From: Arthrobacter sp. H-02-3
Lineage (GTDB): Bacteria; Actinomycetota; Actinomycetes; Actinomycetales; Micrococcaceae
Reading direction: 5' to 3'
Length of the DNA stretch: 64,000 bases
NCBI RefSeq assembly: GCF_003097355.1
Contig: NZ_PYUI01000009.1
Coordinates: 1-64,000, forward strand
A program made the translations under genes and the position numbers. Under the pieces are notes generated by a model. The model was not told the DNA's origin. It saw nothing but the letters and a program-made list of their open reading frames with translations, and did no database searches. Positions 8,906 through 17,363 of the stretch are shown here, in pieces. Each line of letters opens with the position of its first letter. Positions within the stretch are counted from its first letter, which is position 1.

Positions 8906-9790
8906 CTACGCGCCCAGCGGTGCGGCGGCGACGGTCGGCAGGGTCGGCGACGCGGACCCGCCCGCGGGTTCCACGGTGATGCCGAGGGCCGCGGCGGAGC
9001 CAATGCCCTTGACGACGGCCGGCTTGGACAAAGCTTCGGCATCCATGAGGCCCTGGGACACCGGAGCCGAGCCGTCCTTGGGGATCAGCCACATCTGGTA
9101 CACCTTGCCCGCGGGGGGAGCCGGAACGCCGTTCATCTTGATAACGGCGGCGTCCTTGGACGGCGAAATCGACAGGGTGGCGGTGCCGCCTCCGTTGACG
9201 TCAACCGTGGCCTGCCGGACGTCGCTGGCCTGCATCACCTGGTTCAGCGGGTCGTTTTGGTTCGCCACATACGCGCTGACGCCCACACCCCCCAGGGCGA
9301 TGACGGCCGCGGCGGCGACCCCGACCAGCCAGTTCCGCATGCCCTGCGGGCGGCGGCGTTCCTCCCTGCGCTTGCGGGCGGCGCCGAGTTCGTCAGTGAC
9401 CGGAAGTTCGGTGGCGTCGCGTACCGGATGCGGGACCACAGGCGTCAATTGCGGCTCCGAAGCGGCGCGGGTTACGACGGCGGGGGACTGCCCTGCCGCC
9501 TGCGCCGGCAAAGAGGACATGATCCGCTCCAGCAGCCCGGCCGGAGGCTCCTCCTCCGCGGTGAAGCTGGTGGCCAGGGTCTCCCGGGCCTGCCGGACGC
9601 GCTCGTTGAAGGCATCCCGGTCCGCGGCCGGTGCGGAGGCGAGGAAATGCTCGATCTCGGTGCGTTCGGCGTCGTCGACGGCGTTGAGGGCATAGACCTC
9701 GGCAAGATCCGCGACGCGGCCGGACGTCAGGTCGGTGGCGATGTGCTCCGTGAAGCCGCCGGGGAGGCGGTTGTTGTCATGTGCATTCAT
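8906..9790 (-). CDS. rskA: Anti-sigma-K factor RskA family
   Basis: Single-pass membrane anti-sigma factor (294 aa from ATG 9790). The N-terminal cytoplasmic zinc-less anti-sigma region (about residues 10-90, with LAEVYALNAVDDAERTEIE) binds SigK. A linker leads to one membrane helix (NWLVGVAAAAVIALGGVGV), and the extracytoplasmic RskA domain ends the protein. It lies directly downstream of the sigma factor gene. An alternative TTG start at 9799 would overlap the sigma stop and has GGTGAG at better spacing, so the two genes may be translationally coupled. Release of SigK normally follows regulated proteolysis of RskA. Confidence 0.88.
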   Translation of the reverse strand: MNAHDNNRLPGGFTEHIATDLTSGRVADLAEVYALNAVDDAERTEIEHFLASAPAADRDAFNERVRQARETLATSFTAEEEPPAGLLERIMSSLPAQAAGQSPAVVTRAASEPQLTPVVPHPVRDATELPVTDELGAARKRREERRRPQGMRNWLVGVAAAAVIALGGVGVSAYVANQNDPLNQVMQASDVRQATVDVNGGGTATLSISPSKDAAVIKMNGVPAPPAGKVYQMWLIPKDGSAPVSQGLMDAEALSKPAVVKGIGSAAALGITVEPAGGSASPTLPTVAAAPLGA

Positions 9791-9800
9791 GTCGGCCAAT

Positions 9801-10406
9801 TCAGCTCACCCCCAGGCAGGTCTTCAGTCTGATGAGTCCATCGCGGATGCGGGACTTGATGGTGGGAACCGCGGCATTCAGCCGCTCGGCGACTTCCCGG
9901 TAGGTGAGGCCGCCGTAGTAGGCCAGGCGCACGGACTCCTGCTGCGTATCAGTGAGGGTCTCCAGGCACCGGACCACTGCCTCGGCCTCCAGCCGGCTGC
10001 CGACCTCGTCCGAGACGGAATCGTGCTCGATCTCCTGGCTGCTGGCACCATACTTGGCTTCGCGGTCCGTGGCGGACTGGGAAGACCGGACCTTGTCCAC
10101 GGCGCGGCGGTGCGAGATGGTCATGAGCCAGGCGAGCGGGCTGCCGGCGGCGGCATTGAACTTGGCGGCGTTCTGCCAAACCTGAAGGAAGACTTCCTGG
10201 GTGGTGTCCTCGCTGAGCTCGGTGTCGATCAGGACCCGGCGTGCCATGCCGAATACCCGCCGGGAGGTGAGGCCGTAAAATTCCGCGAAAGCTGCCTGAT
10301 CGCCTTGGGCGATCAGTTCCAGCAGACTGCCGAGCCGGCCGTTGATGTCGGCGGAAGTGCCGGCGGGGGCGGCGGCCTCGGGGTTCGGGGCGTTCGGAGT
10401 TTCCAT
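9801..10406 (-). CDS. sigK: ECF sigma factor, SigK type
   Basis: RNA polymerase sigma factor of the extracytoplasmic-function class (201 aa). Region 2 spans about residues 35-110 (DTTQEVFLQVWQNAAKF, then AWLMTISHRRAVDKVR) and region 4 about 135-195 (LTYREVAERLNAAVPTIKSRIRDGLIRL). The frame is open further upstream, but ATG 10406 gives the usual ECF length and starts just before the conserved domain. Its pairing with rskA supports the SigK assignment. The size of its regulon here cannot be read from the window. Confidence 0.88.
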   Translation of the reverse strand: METPNAPNPEAAAPAGTSADINGRLGSLLELIAQGDQAAFAEFYGLTSRRVFGMARRVLIDTELSEDTTQEVFLQVWQNAAKFNAAAGSPLAWLMTISHRRAVDKVRSSQSATDREAKYGASSQEIEHDSVSDEVGSRLEAEAVVRCLETLTDTQQESVRLAYYGGLTYREVAERLNAAVPTIKSRIRDGLIRLKTCLGVS

Positions 10407-10743
10407 CACCCCCAAGCATAAGGCGCCAGCCGCAGTGCGAGGGCCAGTATGGTCAGCCTGCGCCTCGCGGGCCGCCGTTGCCTCGTGGGCAGGGCGCCGC
10501 TCCAGATGTGTTGTTCTCACCCGCCGCTCCTCCCTCCCTTCCGTTGTCCCGCCACGATGTGCTGTGGCGATCGCTCGCGCGGCCGCCTTCAGAAACCGCT
10601 TCGGCCTTCAGAAGGGATTCGGCGCAGCCGGAAGCCCGGATGGGCGGAACCTGCGGGATTCTTCGTGCGCGGGCTCCCGGTGGGGTTCCCTGCGGGTCGG
10701 CCGCCGGCCCTGACCGGCCGGCTGGCCGGTCGGGGGAGATCCG
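10407..10743. other. Non-coding interval upstream of sigK and downstream of trmL
   Basis: This 337-nt GC-rich stretch has no convincing gene. It must hold the sigK promoter (minus strand) at its left end. Near its right end is a perfect 8-bp hairpin (10712-10719 with 10724-10731), 12 nt past the trmL stop on the minus strand, with no T-run. Several short frames cross the interval but none has a ribosome site or recognisable product. Confidence 0.6.
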
Positions 10744-11214
10744 TTACAGCTTGGCCCCGGCGAACCCGTTTTGGCGCCACGCCTCATAGACGGCGATGGA
10801 TGCCGCGTTGGCGAGGTTCAGTGACCGCAAGGCCGGCAGCATCGGCAGGCGGACGCGCGACGTCACATGGGGACTGTGCTTGAGTTCCTCCGGCAGGCCC
10901 ACGGACTCAGGGCCAAACAGCAGGACGTCCCCCGCGCGGTAACGGATGTCTGTGTAGGTGGTTTCGCCGTCGGACGTGAAGGCAAACACCCGCTCAGGCT
11001 TCAGCGCCGCCCAGGCCGCCTCGATGTCCGGGTGCACGGTCACCACGGCGAGGTCGTGATAGTCCAGGCCGGCGCGCCGGAGCTTGGCATCGGAAAAATC
11101 AAAGCCCAGGGGCTCCACCAGGTGCAGCTCGGCGCCCGTGATGGCTGCCAGCCGGATGGCGTTTCCCGTATTGCCGGGGATTTCGGGGGTGTGGAAGAGG
11201 ATGCGGAACACCAT
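10744..11214 (-). CDS. trmL: tRNA (cytidine(34)-2'-O)-methyltransferase (SPOUT family)
   Basis: Methylates the 2'-OH of the wobble nucleotide in certain tRNA-Leu isoacceptors, by homology to TrmL. The protein (156 aa) has the full SPOUT fold pattern: PEIPGNTGNAIRLAAITGAELHLVEPLGF at the N-terminus, FGPESVGLP (AdoMet-binding knot) and RSLNLANAASIAVYEA at the C-terminus. Length is normal. It lies 19 nt after the J-domain gene stop and is probably in the same transcript. Confidence 0.95.
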   Translation of the reverse strand: MVFRILFHTPEIPGNTGNAIRLAAITGAELHLVEPLGFDFSDAKLRRAGLDYHDLAVVTVHPDIEAAWAALKPERVFAFTSDGETTYTDIRYRAGDVLLFGPESVGLPEELKHSPHVTSRVRLPMLPALRSLNLANAASIAVYEAWRQNGFAGAKL

Positions 11215-11233
11215 CCCATCCTAGCCAGCCGGG

Positions 11234-12220
11234 CTAGTGCATTCCGCGCAGCAGCCGGGCCAGCACGGAAACGTTGACGGTGTTGGGGGCCGGGCCCGAG
11301 CTGAGGAACTGCTTCAGGCCGCGGGCCAGGCCTGCGGCGTTGACCACCTCGACCAGCCCCGAGCTCTCCCCGTAGGCGCCGCCTTGGCCGCTGGGCGCGC
11401 GGCGGTGCCGGTCGATGACCGGCTGGTGCAGATTGCCGTCCGTGCTGTGGACAACAATCCAGCCGGTCACATTGAGCTCGGGGAAAATGTCCTGCATCCG
11501 GCGCACAACGTGGGCCAGCTGGGGCGGGGCCACTGACCGTCCGCCATGTGTCAATGTGCTGCCGTTCCACGCATAGGCCCCGGGCGGCAGCAGCATGGAA
11601 CCGATGATCGCGAGCCGGTAGCCGGCCAGGAGCGCGTGGTCGATGTGGCTGTTGTCCGCAGGAGACTGCAGTCCGTTGACCAGACGCGCCGACGGAATGG
11701 CGGTCAGTACCTGCCGGCTGATGAGCTGCACCGTGCGCATCTCCCGCTGAATCCGGGCCTCGGCCCCGAAGATCCCGCGTTTGCGGGGCATCCCGTGGAC
11801 CTGCTGCCGCGCCACGTCCGCGGGAATCAGCGGCACCGCGGTGCCGTCGCCAAACTGGTCGAAGGGCGGAACATAGACGGGCGCGTCCGCCGCGGTATTC
11901 CGTGGCGTGTTCGGGCGGCGCACATTGGCCGAAGCCCTGCTGCCCGCGGCCGGGGCGTCGAAGTGGGCGCCCTCGTCGTCGGCAGCCGTCGCGTAGGGGC
12001 CGCCCGGGCCGCTGCCGTACGAGCGGTCGTAGTCTGCGCGGCCCTTTGCGTCGATGAGGGTCTCGTAGGCGAGGGTGACGCGCCGGAACGCTGCGGGATC
12101 GCCGCCGTGGTCCGGGTGGGCGAGCCGTGCGGCCCTGCGGTACGCGACCTTGATCTCCTTGTCCGTCGCCGTCACGGGGATCCTGAGGACCTGGTAATGC
12201 GAGCTGCTGCCCTGCGTCAA
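11234..12220 (-). CDS. J-domain (DnaJ-like) protein
   Basis: Co-chaperone-like protein of 328 aa. The J domain occupies about residues 5-68, with the essential HPD triad at residues 35-37. No Gly/Phe or zinc-finger region follows; instead there is a roughly 260-residue actinobacterial C-terminal part containing a distal domain (VRRMQDIFPELNVTGWIVVHSTDG) of unknown function. Start TTG 12220 is chosen because AAAGGA lies 8 nt ahead and the J domain begins at once; the frame continues upstream to 12439 without a recognisable domain. Probably stimulates an Hsp70 ATPase, but its specific client is unknown. Upstream of trmL in the same unit. Confidence 0.85.
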   Translation of the reverse strand: MTQGSSSHYQVLRIPVTATDKEIKVAYRRAARLAHPDHGGDPAAFRRVTLAYETLIDAKGRADYDRSYGSGPGGPYATAADDEGAHFDAPAAGSRASANVRRPNTPRNTAADAPVYVPPFDQFGDGTAVPLIPADVARQQVHGMPRKRGIFGAEARIQREMRTVQLISRQVLTAIPSARLVNGLQSPADNSHIDHALLAGYRLAIIGSMLLPPGAYAWNGSTLTHGGRSVAPPQLAHVVRRMQDIFPELNVTGWIVVHSTDGNLHQPVIDRHRRAPSGQGGAYGESSGLVEVVNAAGLARGLKQFLSSGPAPNTVNVSVLARLLRGMH

Positions 12221-12348
12221 ACAGAAATCCTTTTCATTGATGGTGCCGGCGGTGAAGACGCCGGACCGTTCGCGGGCGCCCGACGTGGCCAGTTTAACCG
12301 GCTGGAGGAACAACGAGCGCGTGTACCGGGATGGTTCCCGGCGGCTGG

Positions 12349-12354
12349 CATAAT
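12349..12354 (+). promoter_or_regulatory. -10 element of dagK-like gene (near-leaderless)
   Basis: CATAAT ends 7 nt before the ATG at 12362, so transcription would start at or beside the start codon. No ribosome site is visible before the ATG. No good -35 was seen. Confidence 0.5.
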
Positions 12355-12361
12355 TCAGCGC

Positions 12362-13345
12362 ATGCTCATCGCCCTCGCCGTCAATCCCCGTGCAGCCTTT
12401 GGCCGGGCGCGGCATGCCGGGAGGGACGCCGCGGCGCACTTCCGCGCGGCCGGGGCGGATGTCCTGCTGCTGTGCGAGGACAGCTATGCCGGACTGGCCC
12501 GGGCCGTTGACCGGGCGCTGGACTCAGGCGTGGATGCCCTCGTGGTGGTGGGCGGCGACGGCATGGTCCACCTCGGCCTCAATGCGCTCGCCGGTGCCGG
12601 GGCCCTCCCCGGCGCCCGCGTCGAGGCAGGCGTCGCGGACGGCGCCGGCGCGGGGACCCACGCCGGAGCCGGTGCAGGGGACGGAATCGGCGGCCATGTG
12701 CCGCTTGGCATCATCCCGACCGGAACGGGCAACGATACGGCCCGGGCGCTGGGCCTGCCGCGGCGCAACCTCCCGGCGGCCTGCGAGCGGGTGCTGGAGT
12801 CCCTGGCCGGCGGCGGAAGGATGATCGACGCCGGCCGGGTCACCGCCGGGGGAACCTCCCGCTGGTTCGCGGGCGTGGTTTCGGCCGGCTTCGATGCCGC
12901 CGTCAACGAGCGGGCAAATGCCTGGCGCTGGCCGCGCGGCACGATCCGCTACCAGCTCGCCATGCTCCGTGAGCTGGCGTCGTTCCGGGCCATCAATTAC
13001 ACGGTGACGGCCGACGGCGAAAGCTGGCAGCAGGGCGCCATGCTGATTTCCGTGGCCAACGGCCAGTCGATCGGCGGCGGGATGAGGATCACCCCGGAGG
13101 CCGTCCTGGACGACGGGCTCCTGGACCTCTTCATTGTCAGCCGCGTGTCACGGACCGGCCTGCTGGCCGTGTTCCCCAAGGTGTTTTCCGGCCGGCACGT
13201 GGACCACCCCGCCGTGCACCTGCGCCGGGTCCGGAAGGTGGAACTGACCGCCGGAAACGTCGTGGCCTACGCCGACGGCGAGCGGGTTGGCGCGCTTCCC
13301 CTGACCATCGAGGTAGTTCCGCGCGCCCTCCGCGTCCTGGCGTAG
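12362..13345 (+). CDS. Diacylglycerol kinase-family lipid kinase
   Basis: Lipid kinase of the DagK/YegS family (327 aa), which phosphorylates diacylglycerol or a related lipid at the inner face of the membrane. The nucleotide-binding motifs are VVVGGDGMVHLGLNAL (about residues 61-76) and GIIPTGTGNDTARALG (about 118-133). The C-terminal domain contains DDGLLDLFIVSRVSR and YADGERVGALP, both typical. A Gly/Ala-rich insertion (about residues 85-112) sits between the two motifs. The ATG at 12362 marks the true start because the conserved NPRA motif follows within 8 residues; the open frame upstream is the shadow of the divergent J-domain gene. Confidence 0.9.
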   Translation: MLIALAVNPRAAFGRARHAGRDAAAHFRAAGADVLLLCEDSYAGLARAVDRALDSGVDALVVVGGDGMVHLGLNALAGAGALPGARVEAGVADGAGAGTHAGAGAGDGIGGHVPLGIIPTGTGNDTARALGLPRRNLPAACERVLESLAGGGRMIDAGRVTAGGTSRWFAGVVSAGFDAAVNERANAWRWPRGTIRYQLAMLRELASFRAINYTVTADGESWQQGAMLISVANGQSIGGGMRITPEAVLDDGLLDLFIVSRVSRTGLLAVFPKVFSGRHVDHPAVHLRRVRKVELTAGNVVAYADGERVGALPLTIEVVPRALRVLA

Positions 13346-13362
13346 GGTCGTTGCGCAGCGGC

Positions 13363-13794
13363 CTACACGGTAGCTGTGGCCTTTGAGGCCTTGCGCGGGG
13401 ACAACCTGTTCAGCGCCAGGGCGGCCACGAGCAGCCCGAAGTCACGCAGTGCGACGTCGTAGAAGCTGCCGAGCACGATCAGGTTGATGATGATGCCCAG
13501 GAGCCAGACAGCCACGACGGCCGATCCCAGGCGAGGGCGCAGCGCCACCAGCACGCCGGCGAGGATTTCCACTCCGCCCACGACGTACATGATGCTCTGG
13601 GCCGGCAGGGGGACAACCGAGGTCGCCACGGGGGCCAGATACATGGTCCAGTCGGTCAGCAGGTTCGTGAATTTGTCCAGGCCGAACAGGATCGGCGCAA
13701 CCGTAAAGACGGTCCGCAACAACAGGAAGGCCTGGCGGTGCGGGTCCGCCTTGAGCTGCTGTGCCGGAGTGGCGAGTGCTGGGGAAGCTTTCAT
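13363..13794 (-). CDS. DoxX-family membrane protein
   Basis: Small membrane protein (143 aa) with four predicted helices, among them TSVVPLPAQSIMYVVGGVEILAGVLVAL and SAVVAVWLLGIIINLIVL. DoxX-family proteins are linked to redox and sulfur chemistry; the mycobacterial homologue works with SodA and SseA in resistance to oxidative stress. AGGAG lies 6 nt before ATG 13794. It is divergent from a Cys-rich regulator, and its promoter (-35 TTGCTT, 17-bp spacer, -10 TAAAAT) overlaps a near-perfect inverted repeat, so it is probably repressed by that regulator. Confidence 0.87.
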   Translation of the reverse strand: MKASPALATPAQQLKADPHRQAFLLLRTVFTVAPILFGLDKFTNLLTDWTMYLAPVATSVVPLPAQSIMYVVGGVEILAGVLVALRPRLGSAVVAVWLLGIIINLIVLGSFYDVALRDFGLLVAALALNRLSPRKASKATATV

Positions 13795-13805
13795 GGCATG
13801 CTCCT

Positions 13806-13832
13806 TCTAAAGTTGGATATTCTGATTTTAGA
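13806..13832. promoter_or_regulatory. Inverted-repeat operator TCTAAA-N15-TTTAGA (site 1)
   Basis: TCTAAA at 13806-13811 and TTTAGA at 13827-13832 are perfect inverted half-sites 15 bp apart; one further base pair on each side (T...A) also matches. The right half covers the doxX -10 and the left half abuts the doxX ribosome site. A third half-site, TTTAGA, is at 13865-13870. The same architecture recurs at 17364-17390. Confidence 0.65.
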
Positions 13833-13853
13833 ACGCTCGATCCGATTAAGCAA
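13825..13853 (-). promoter_or_regulatory. doxX promoter
   Basis: Read on the minus strand: -35 TTGCTT (13848-13853), exactly 17 bp, -10 TAAAAT (13825-13830). The -10 lies inside the right operator half-site. Confidence 0.6.
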
Positions 13854-13872
13854 CGATTCTTGTTTTTAGAGA

Positions 13873-13878
13873 TATCCT
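13873..13878 (+). promoter_or_regulatory. -10 element of the regulator gene (leaderless)
   Basis: TATCCT ends exactly 6 nt before the ATG at 13885. No ribosome site is present, so the mRNA probably starts at the ATG. The TTTAGA half-site at 13865-13870 is immediately upstream and would place this promoter under the same regulator. Confidence 0.5.
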
Positions 13879-13884
13879 TGTCTC

Positions 13885-14655
13885 ATGACCAAACTTGCGT
13901 GGAGCCGCCGACTTGCGGCGGTCGCGTCCCTGGGGGATGAGAACCGCAGAAGGCTGTTCGACTTCGTCGCCTCGGCGCCGGACGCCGTCGGCCGGGACGA
14001 CGCCGCGAAGGCCCTTGGTCTGGCCAGGAGCACCGCCTCGTTCCATCTGGACCGGCTCGTCAACGACGGGCTGCTGATCGCGGAGTTTCGCAAGCTCGGG
14101 GGACGGGAGGGCCCCGGTTCCGGCCGGCCCGCGAAGCTCTACCGTTCCGCCGTGGACGAGGTGGCAGCGTCGGTCCCCGACCGCCACTATGACCTCGCCG
14201 CCGAACTGCTCGTCTCCGCGGTCGAAGCCGCAACACACGACGGCGGATCGCCCCGGGATGCCCTGCTCGCGGCCGCCCGGGCCAGGGGAAAGTCAGCCGG
14301 CGAAGCGGCAGTTCGCGCCGCGGACCGCGCACCGGACGGGCCCGGAGCCGCGGGGGAGCCGGAAGCCGCCGGCGGTCCCGGCAGCGCCGAACCCTTCGCG
14401 GACTTCCTGGCGGGGCACGGCTACTGCCCGGCGGACGACGGCGCCGGAGGCCTTCTGCTGCTGAACTGCCCGTTCCATCGCCTCGCTGCCGGCCACGCGG
14501 ACGTGGTCTGTGCGATGAACGGCGCCTTCCTCGGCGGGGCTTCGGCAGCCTTGGGCATCGACCCTGGGCGGGTGGAAGCGCTCGCCATCGAAGACCTCAG
14601 GGCGCAGGGGAGTGCGCGGCCCGGGCAGTGCTGTGCCCGGATCCTGCCCTCGTGA
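13885..14655 (+). CDS. Winged-helix regulator with Cys-rich C-terminal domain (COG2345/SufR-like)
   Basis: Transcriptional regulator of 256 aa. The N-terminal winged helix is clear (SLGDENRRRLFDFV, then GLARSTASFHLDRLVNDGLL, then GSGRPAKLYR). The C-terminal domain has cysteines in the contexts GYCPAD, LNCPFHRLA, VVCAMNGAF and GQCCARI, a layout recalling Fe-S or metal-sensing members of the SufR-like group, though a bound cofactor is inference. An Ala/Gly/Pro-rich linker (about residues 150-170) is unusual. It is divergent from doxX and lies 117 nt before a cysteine desulfurase. It is the obvious candidate to bind the TCTAAA-N15-TTTAGA repeats and to autoregulate. Confidence 0.82.
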   Translation: MTKLAWSRRLAAVASLGDENRRRLFDFVASAPDAVGRDDAAKALGLARSTASFHLDRLVNDGLLIAEFRKLGGREGPGSGRPAKLYRSAVDEVAASVPDRHYDLAAELLVSAVEAATHDGGSPRDALLAAARARGKSAGEAAVRAADRAPDGPGAAGEPEAAGGPGSAEPFADFLAGHGYCPADDGAGGLLLLNCPFHRLAAGHADVVCAMNGAFLGGASAALGIDPGRVEALAIEDLRAQGSARPGQCCARILPS

Positions 14656-14760
14656 CCGGGCCCGCGGCAAGGATTCCGAATCGGAGGAGTGCGGCCGGAA
14701 TGAGGTGCGCGGTCGCTCCCGCCGCCTGAACACCCACCAATTCCGGCCCCCGGCCGCGGG

Positions 14761-14766
14761 TAGAAT
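14761..14766 (+). promoter_or_regulatory. -10 element of cysteine desulfurase gene (leaderless)
   Basis: TAGAAT ends exactly 6 nt before the GTG start at 14773. No ribosome site lies between. The -35 region is weak. Confidence 0.6.
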
Positions 14767-14772
14767 TGGCGT

Positions 14773-16002
14773 GTGCCCGTATACCTGGATCATGCCGCCA
14801 CCACCACCCTCGCCCCGGAGGCTCTGGCGGCGCTGACGCGCGAACTGTCCCGGACCGGCAACCCCTCGTCGCTGCACGGCTCGGGCCGGCGGGCGCGTCG
14901 GGTCGTGGAGGACGCACGCGAGGCGCTCGCCGCTGCGGCAGGGGCCCACCCCTCCGAAGTCATCTTCACTTCAGGCGGCACGGAAGCGGACAACCTGGCG
15001 GTGAAGGGGCTCTACTGGGCCCGGCGCGCCCAGGACCCGTCCCGTACGCGCATCCTGTGCTCCGGCGTCGAGCACCATGCTGTCCTGGACACGGTGGAAT
15101 GGCTGGAGCGGCATGAGGGGGCCGACGTCTGCTGGCTGCCCGTCGACGCCGACGGCGTCGTCGAACTGGCCGCGCTGGAGGCGGAACTGTCCCGCGATCC
15201 GGCGTCGATCGCCCTGGTGACCGTCATGTGGGCCAATAACGAGGTCGGCACGCTGCAGCCGATCGCCGAAATCGTGGAGCTGGCACACGGTGCCGGCGTC
15301 CCGGTGCACTCCGACGCCGTCCAGGCCTTTGGTTCGGTCTCCGTCGATTTCCGCGGCACGGGCCTGGATGCCATGTCCATCTCCGGGCACAAGATCGGCG
15401 GCCCCGTGGGCGTCGGTGCGCTGCTTCTGGGCCGGGCTGTCAAACTGACGCCGGTGCAGCATGGCGGCGGACAGGAGCGCGACGTGCGTTCCGGTACCCT
15501 GGACACCGCCTCGATCGCCGCCTTCGCCGCGGCCGCCGACGCAGCTGTTGGCCGGCTCGCCGAGGAATCCGCACGGATCGCGGCCCTGCGGGACCGGCTG
15601 ATCGAGGGCGTCCGCGACGCCGTTCCCGAGGCCGTGCTGCGCGGCGCCCCGGGCCCCGGGCGGCTGCCCGGCAATGCACACTTCACGTTCCCCGGCTGCG
15701 AGGGCGACTCGCTGCTGTTCCTCCTGGACCTGGCCGGCGTCGAATCCTCCACCGGCTCGGCCTGCACCGCGGGCGTTCCGAGACCGTCCCATGTGCTGCT
15801 GGCCATGGGCCTGGACGAGGACACGGCGAGGGGCGCGCAGCGTTTCACCTTGGGCCATTCCTCCACCGACGCCGACGTCGATGCCCTGCTCGCCGCGCTG
15901 CCGGGCGCCTACGCGCGGGCACGCCAGGCCGGCATGGCCGGGCATGAGTCCAGCATCCAGACTGCGGGCACCGTGGCGCGTCAGGCGTCCGGCAGGAGCT
16001 GA
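14773..16002 (+). CDS. iscS: Cysteine desulfurase (NifS/IscS class)
   Basis: PLP enzyme (409 aa) that takes sulfur from L-cysteine as a persulfide for Fe-S assembly and tRNA thiolation. The PLP Schiff-base lysine is Lys-207 in [10 protein letters not shown] and the persulfide cysteine is Cys-331 in STGSACTAG. The N-terminal YLDHAATT motif begins at residue 3, which fixes the GTG start at 14773. Length is normal, with about 25 extra residues at the C-terminus. In mycobacteria the equivalent gene sits next to mnmA; here only a reverse-strand flavoprotein gene separates the two, so delivery of sulfur to MnmA is likely. Confidence 0.93.
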   Translation: MPVYLDHAATTTLAPEALAALTRELSRTGNPSSLHGSGRRARRVVEDAREALAAAAGAHPSEVIFTSGGTEADNLAVKGLYWARRAQDPSRTRILCSGVEHHAVLDTVEWLERHEGADVCWLPVDADGVVELAALEAELSRDPASIALVTVMWANNEVGTLQPIAEIVELAHGAGVPVHSDAVQAFGSVSVDFRGTGLDAMSISGHKIGGPVGVGALLLGRAVKLTPVQHGGGQERDVRSGTLDTASIAAFAAAADAAVGRLAEESARIAALRDRLIEGVRDAVPEAVLRGAPGPGRLPGNAHFTFPGCEGDSLLFLLDLAGVESSTGSACTAGVPRPSHVLLAMGLDEDTARGAQRFTLGHSSTDADVDALLAALPGAYARARQAGMAGHESSIQTAGTVARQASGRS

Positions 16003-16009
16003 ACGGGAG

Positions 16010-17248
16010 CTAGCCCAGGAGTTGGTCCAGCGGCACTGAGGGATCCGCGAGGAGGGCAGGACTGACGGCGGCGCGTGCGCCGATGAGCGCCTTGATCGCC
16101 TTTTGCGGCTTGGCGGCGCGGGGCCAGTTGACGTTCATCCCGGCGACCACCTGTCCCTCGCGCTGCCAGAAGGCCATGAACGACTTGTCCGCAAGCGAGC
16201 CGCGGATCACCGGAGACCCGGCGACGAGCGACGGGAAGCCCGAGTACTCCATGCTGACGTCGTACTGGTCGGTGTAGAAGTACGGGACCGTGTCCAGCAC
16301 GGCATCAAGGCCGAGCATGGCCCGCGCGGCGACCTTGCCGCCGTTGAGGGCGTTGGACCAGTGCTCGCTGCGGTGGTGCTCGCCGGTGAACGGGTGCAGG
16401 GCATTGGCAACGTCCCCGGCGGCGAGAATCCCCGCCGTCCACGTGCGCAGCGAGGCGTCCGTGAGGATGCCGTTGCGGACTGCGATGCCGGCCGCCTCGG
16501 CCAGTCCCGTTTCCGGGGCCACCCCCACGGCAATGACCACAAGATCTGCCGGGAGGACCTCGCCGGTGTCGGTACGGACGCCGGTGACCCGTCCGGAGGT
16601 GCCCATGATTTCTGCTGCCGAGGCCGGCAGCAGGAACCGCACGCCGTTGGCCTCATGCAGTGAGCGGAAGAAGCCGCCCAGTTCGGGGCCGATTGCCGCG
16701 GCCAGCGGAATCTCTTCGAGGCCCAGCAGGGTGACCGTGTTGCCGTAGCTGCTCGCGGCCGCGGCCAGTTCCATCCCGATCCAGCCCGAGCCGACCATCA
16801 CCACGTTCCGGCCGCCTTTGGCGAGCGCGGCGCGCAGGCGGCGGCTGTCTTCAACCGTGCGGAAGGTGCCGACCCCGGCGAGCCCGCTGCCTGCCAGGGG
16901 GATGCTGCGCGGGCGTGCCCCGGTCGCGAGCAGCAGGGAGGCGTAGCCCAGCCGCGTGCCGTCGCCCAGAACCACGGTCCTGCCGGCCGGGTCCAGGCCC
17001 GTGACCTGGGTGCCGAGCCGAAGCTCGACGTCGTTCGCTCCGTACCAGTCATCCGGCACCACCGGCAGGGCGTCCTCGCCGGACTTGGCCAGCAGGTAGT
17101 CCTTTGACAGCGGCGGCCGCAAGTATGGCGGGTGGGATTCCGCGGCAAGTACCGCGATCCGCCCGGAGAAGCCCTCCGTGCGCAGCGTTTTGGCGGCGGT
17201 GGCGCCCGCCAGGCCGCCGCCCACGATCACGATGTCGTCATTGGCCAT
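16010..17248 (-). CDS. FAD-dependent ferredoxin/rhodocoxin-reductase-like oxidoreductase
   Basis: Two-dinucleotide-fold flavoprotein (412 aa). The FAD Rossmann motif GGGLAGATAAKTL starts at about residue 9, the NAD(P)H motif GSGWIGMELAAA is central, and the second FAD motif AAGDVAN precedes a C-terminal reductase dimerisation domain with GMNVNWPRA. The family passes electrons from NAD(P)H to a ferredoxin or rubredoxin. No such partner is in the window. It lies convergent with the cysteine desulfurase. A second copy of the TCTAAA-N15-TTTAGA repeat is 116 nt upstream of its ATG, which links it to the doxX regulator. Confidence 0.92.
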   Translation of the reverse strand: MANDDIVIVGGGLAGATAAKTLRTEGFSGRIAVLAAESHPPYLRPPLSKDYLLAKSGEDALPVVPDDWYGANDVELRLGTQVTGLDPAGRTVVLGDGTRLGYASLLLATGARPRSIPLAGSGLAGVGTFRTVEDSRRLRAALAKGGRNVVMVGSGWIGMELAAAASSYGNTVTLLGLEEIPLAAAIGPELGGFFRSLHEANGVRFLLPASAAEIMGTSGRVTGVRTDTGEVLPADLVVIAVGVAPETGLAEAAGIAVRNGILTDASLRTWTAGILAAGDVANALHPFTGEHHRSEHWSNALNGGKVAARAMLGLDAVLDTVPYFYTDQYDVSMEYSGFPSLVAGSPVIRGSLADKSFMAFWQREGQVVAGMNVNWPRAAKPQKAIKALIGARAAVSPALLADPSVPLDQLLG

Positions 17249-17363
17249 GATCCGCTCGATTCCGCTGTGCCGGTTTTGATCCGGGGTGAATACGGTCTGA
17301 ATCCGTTGTGAAAGGCCTGCCGATCCGGACGGCGGCGGTTCGGCACGATGTCCGGCTCAACGA

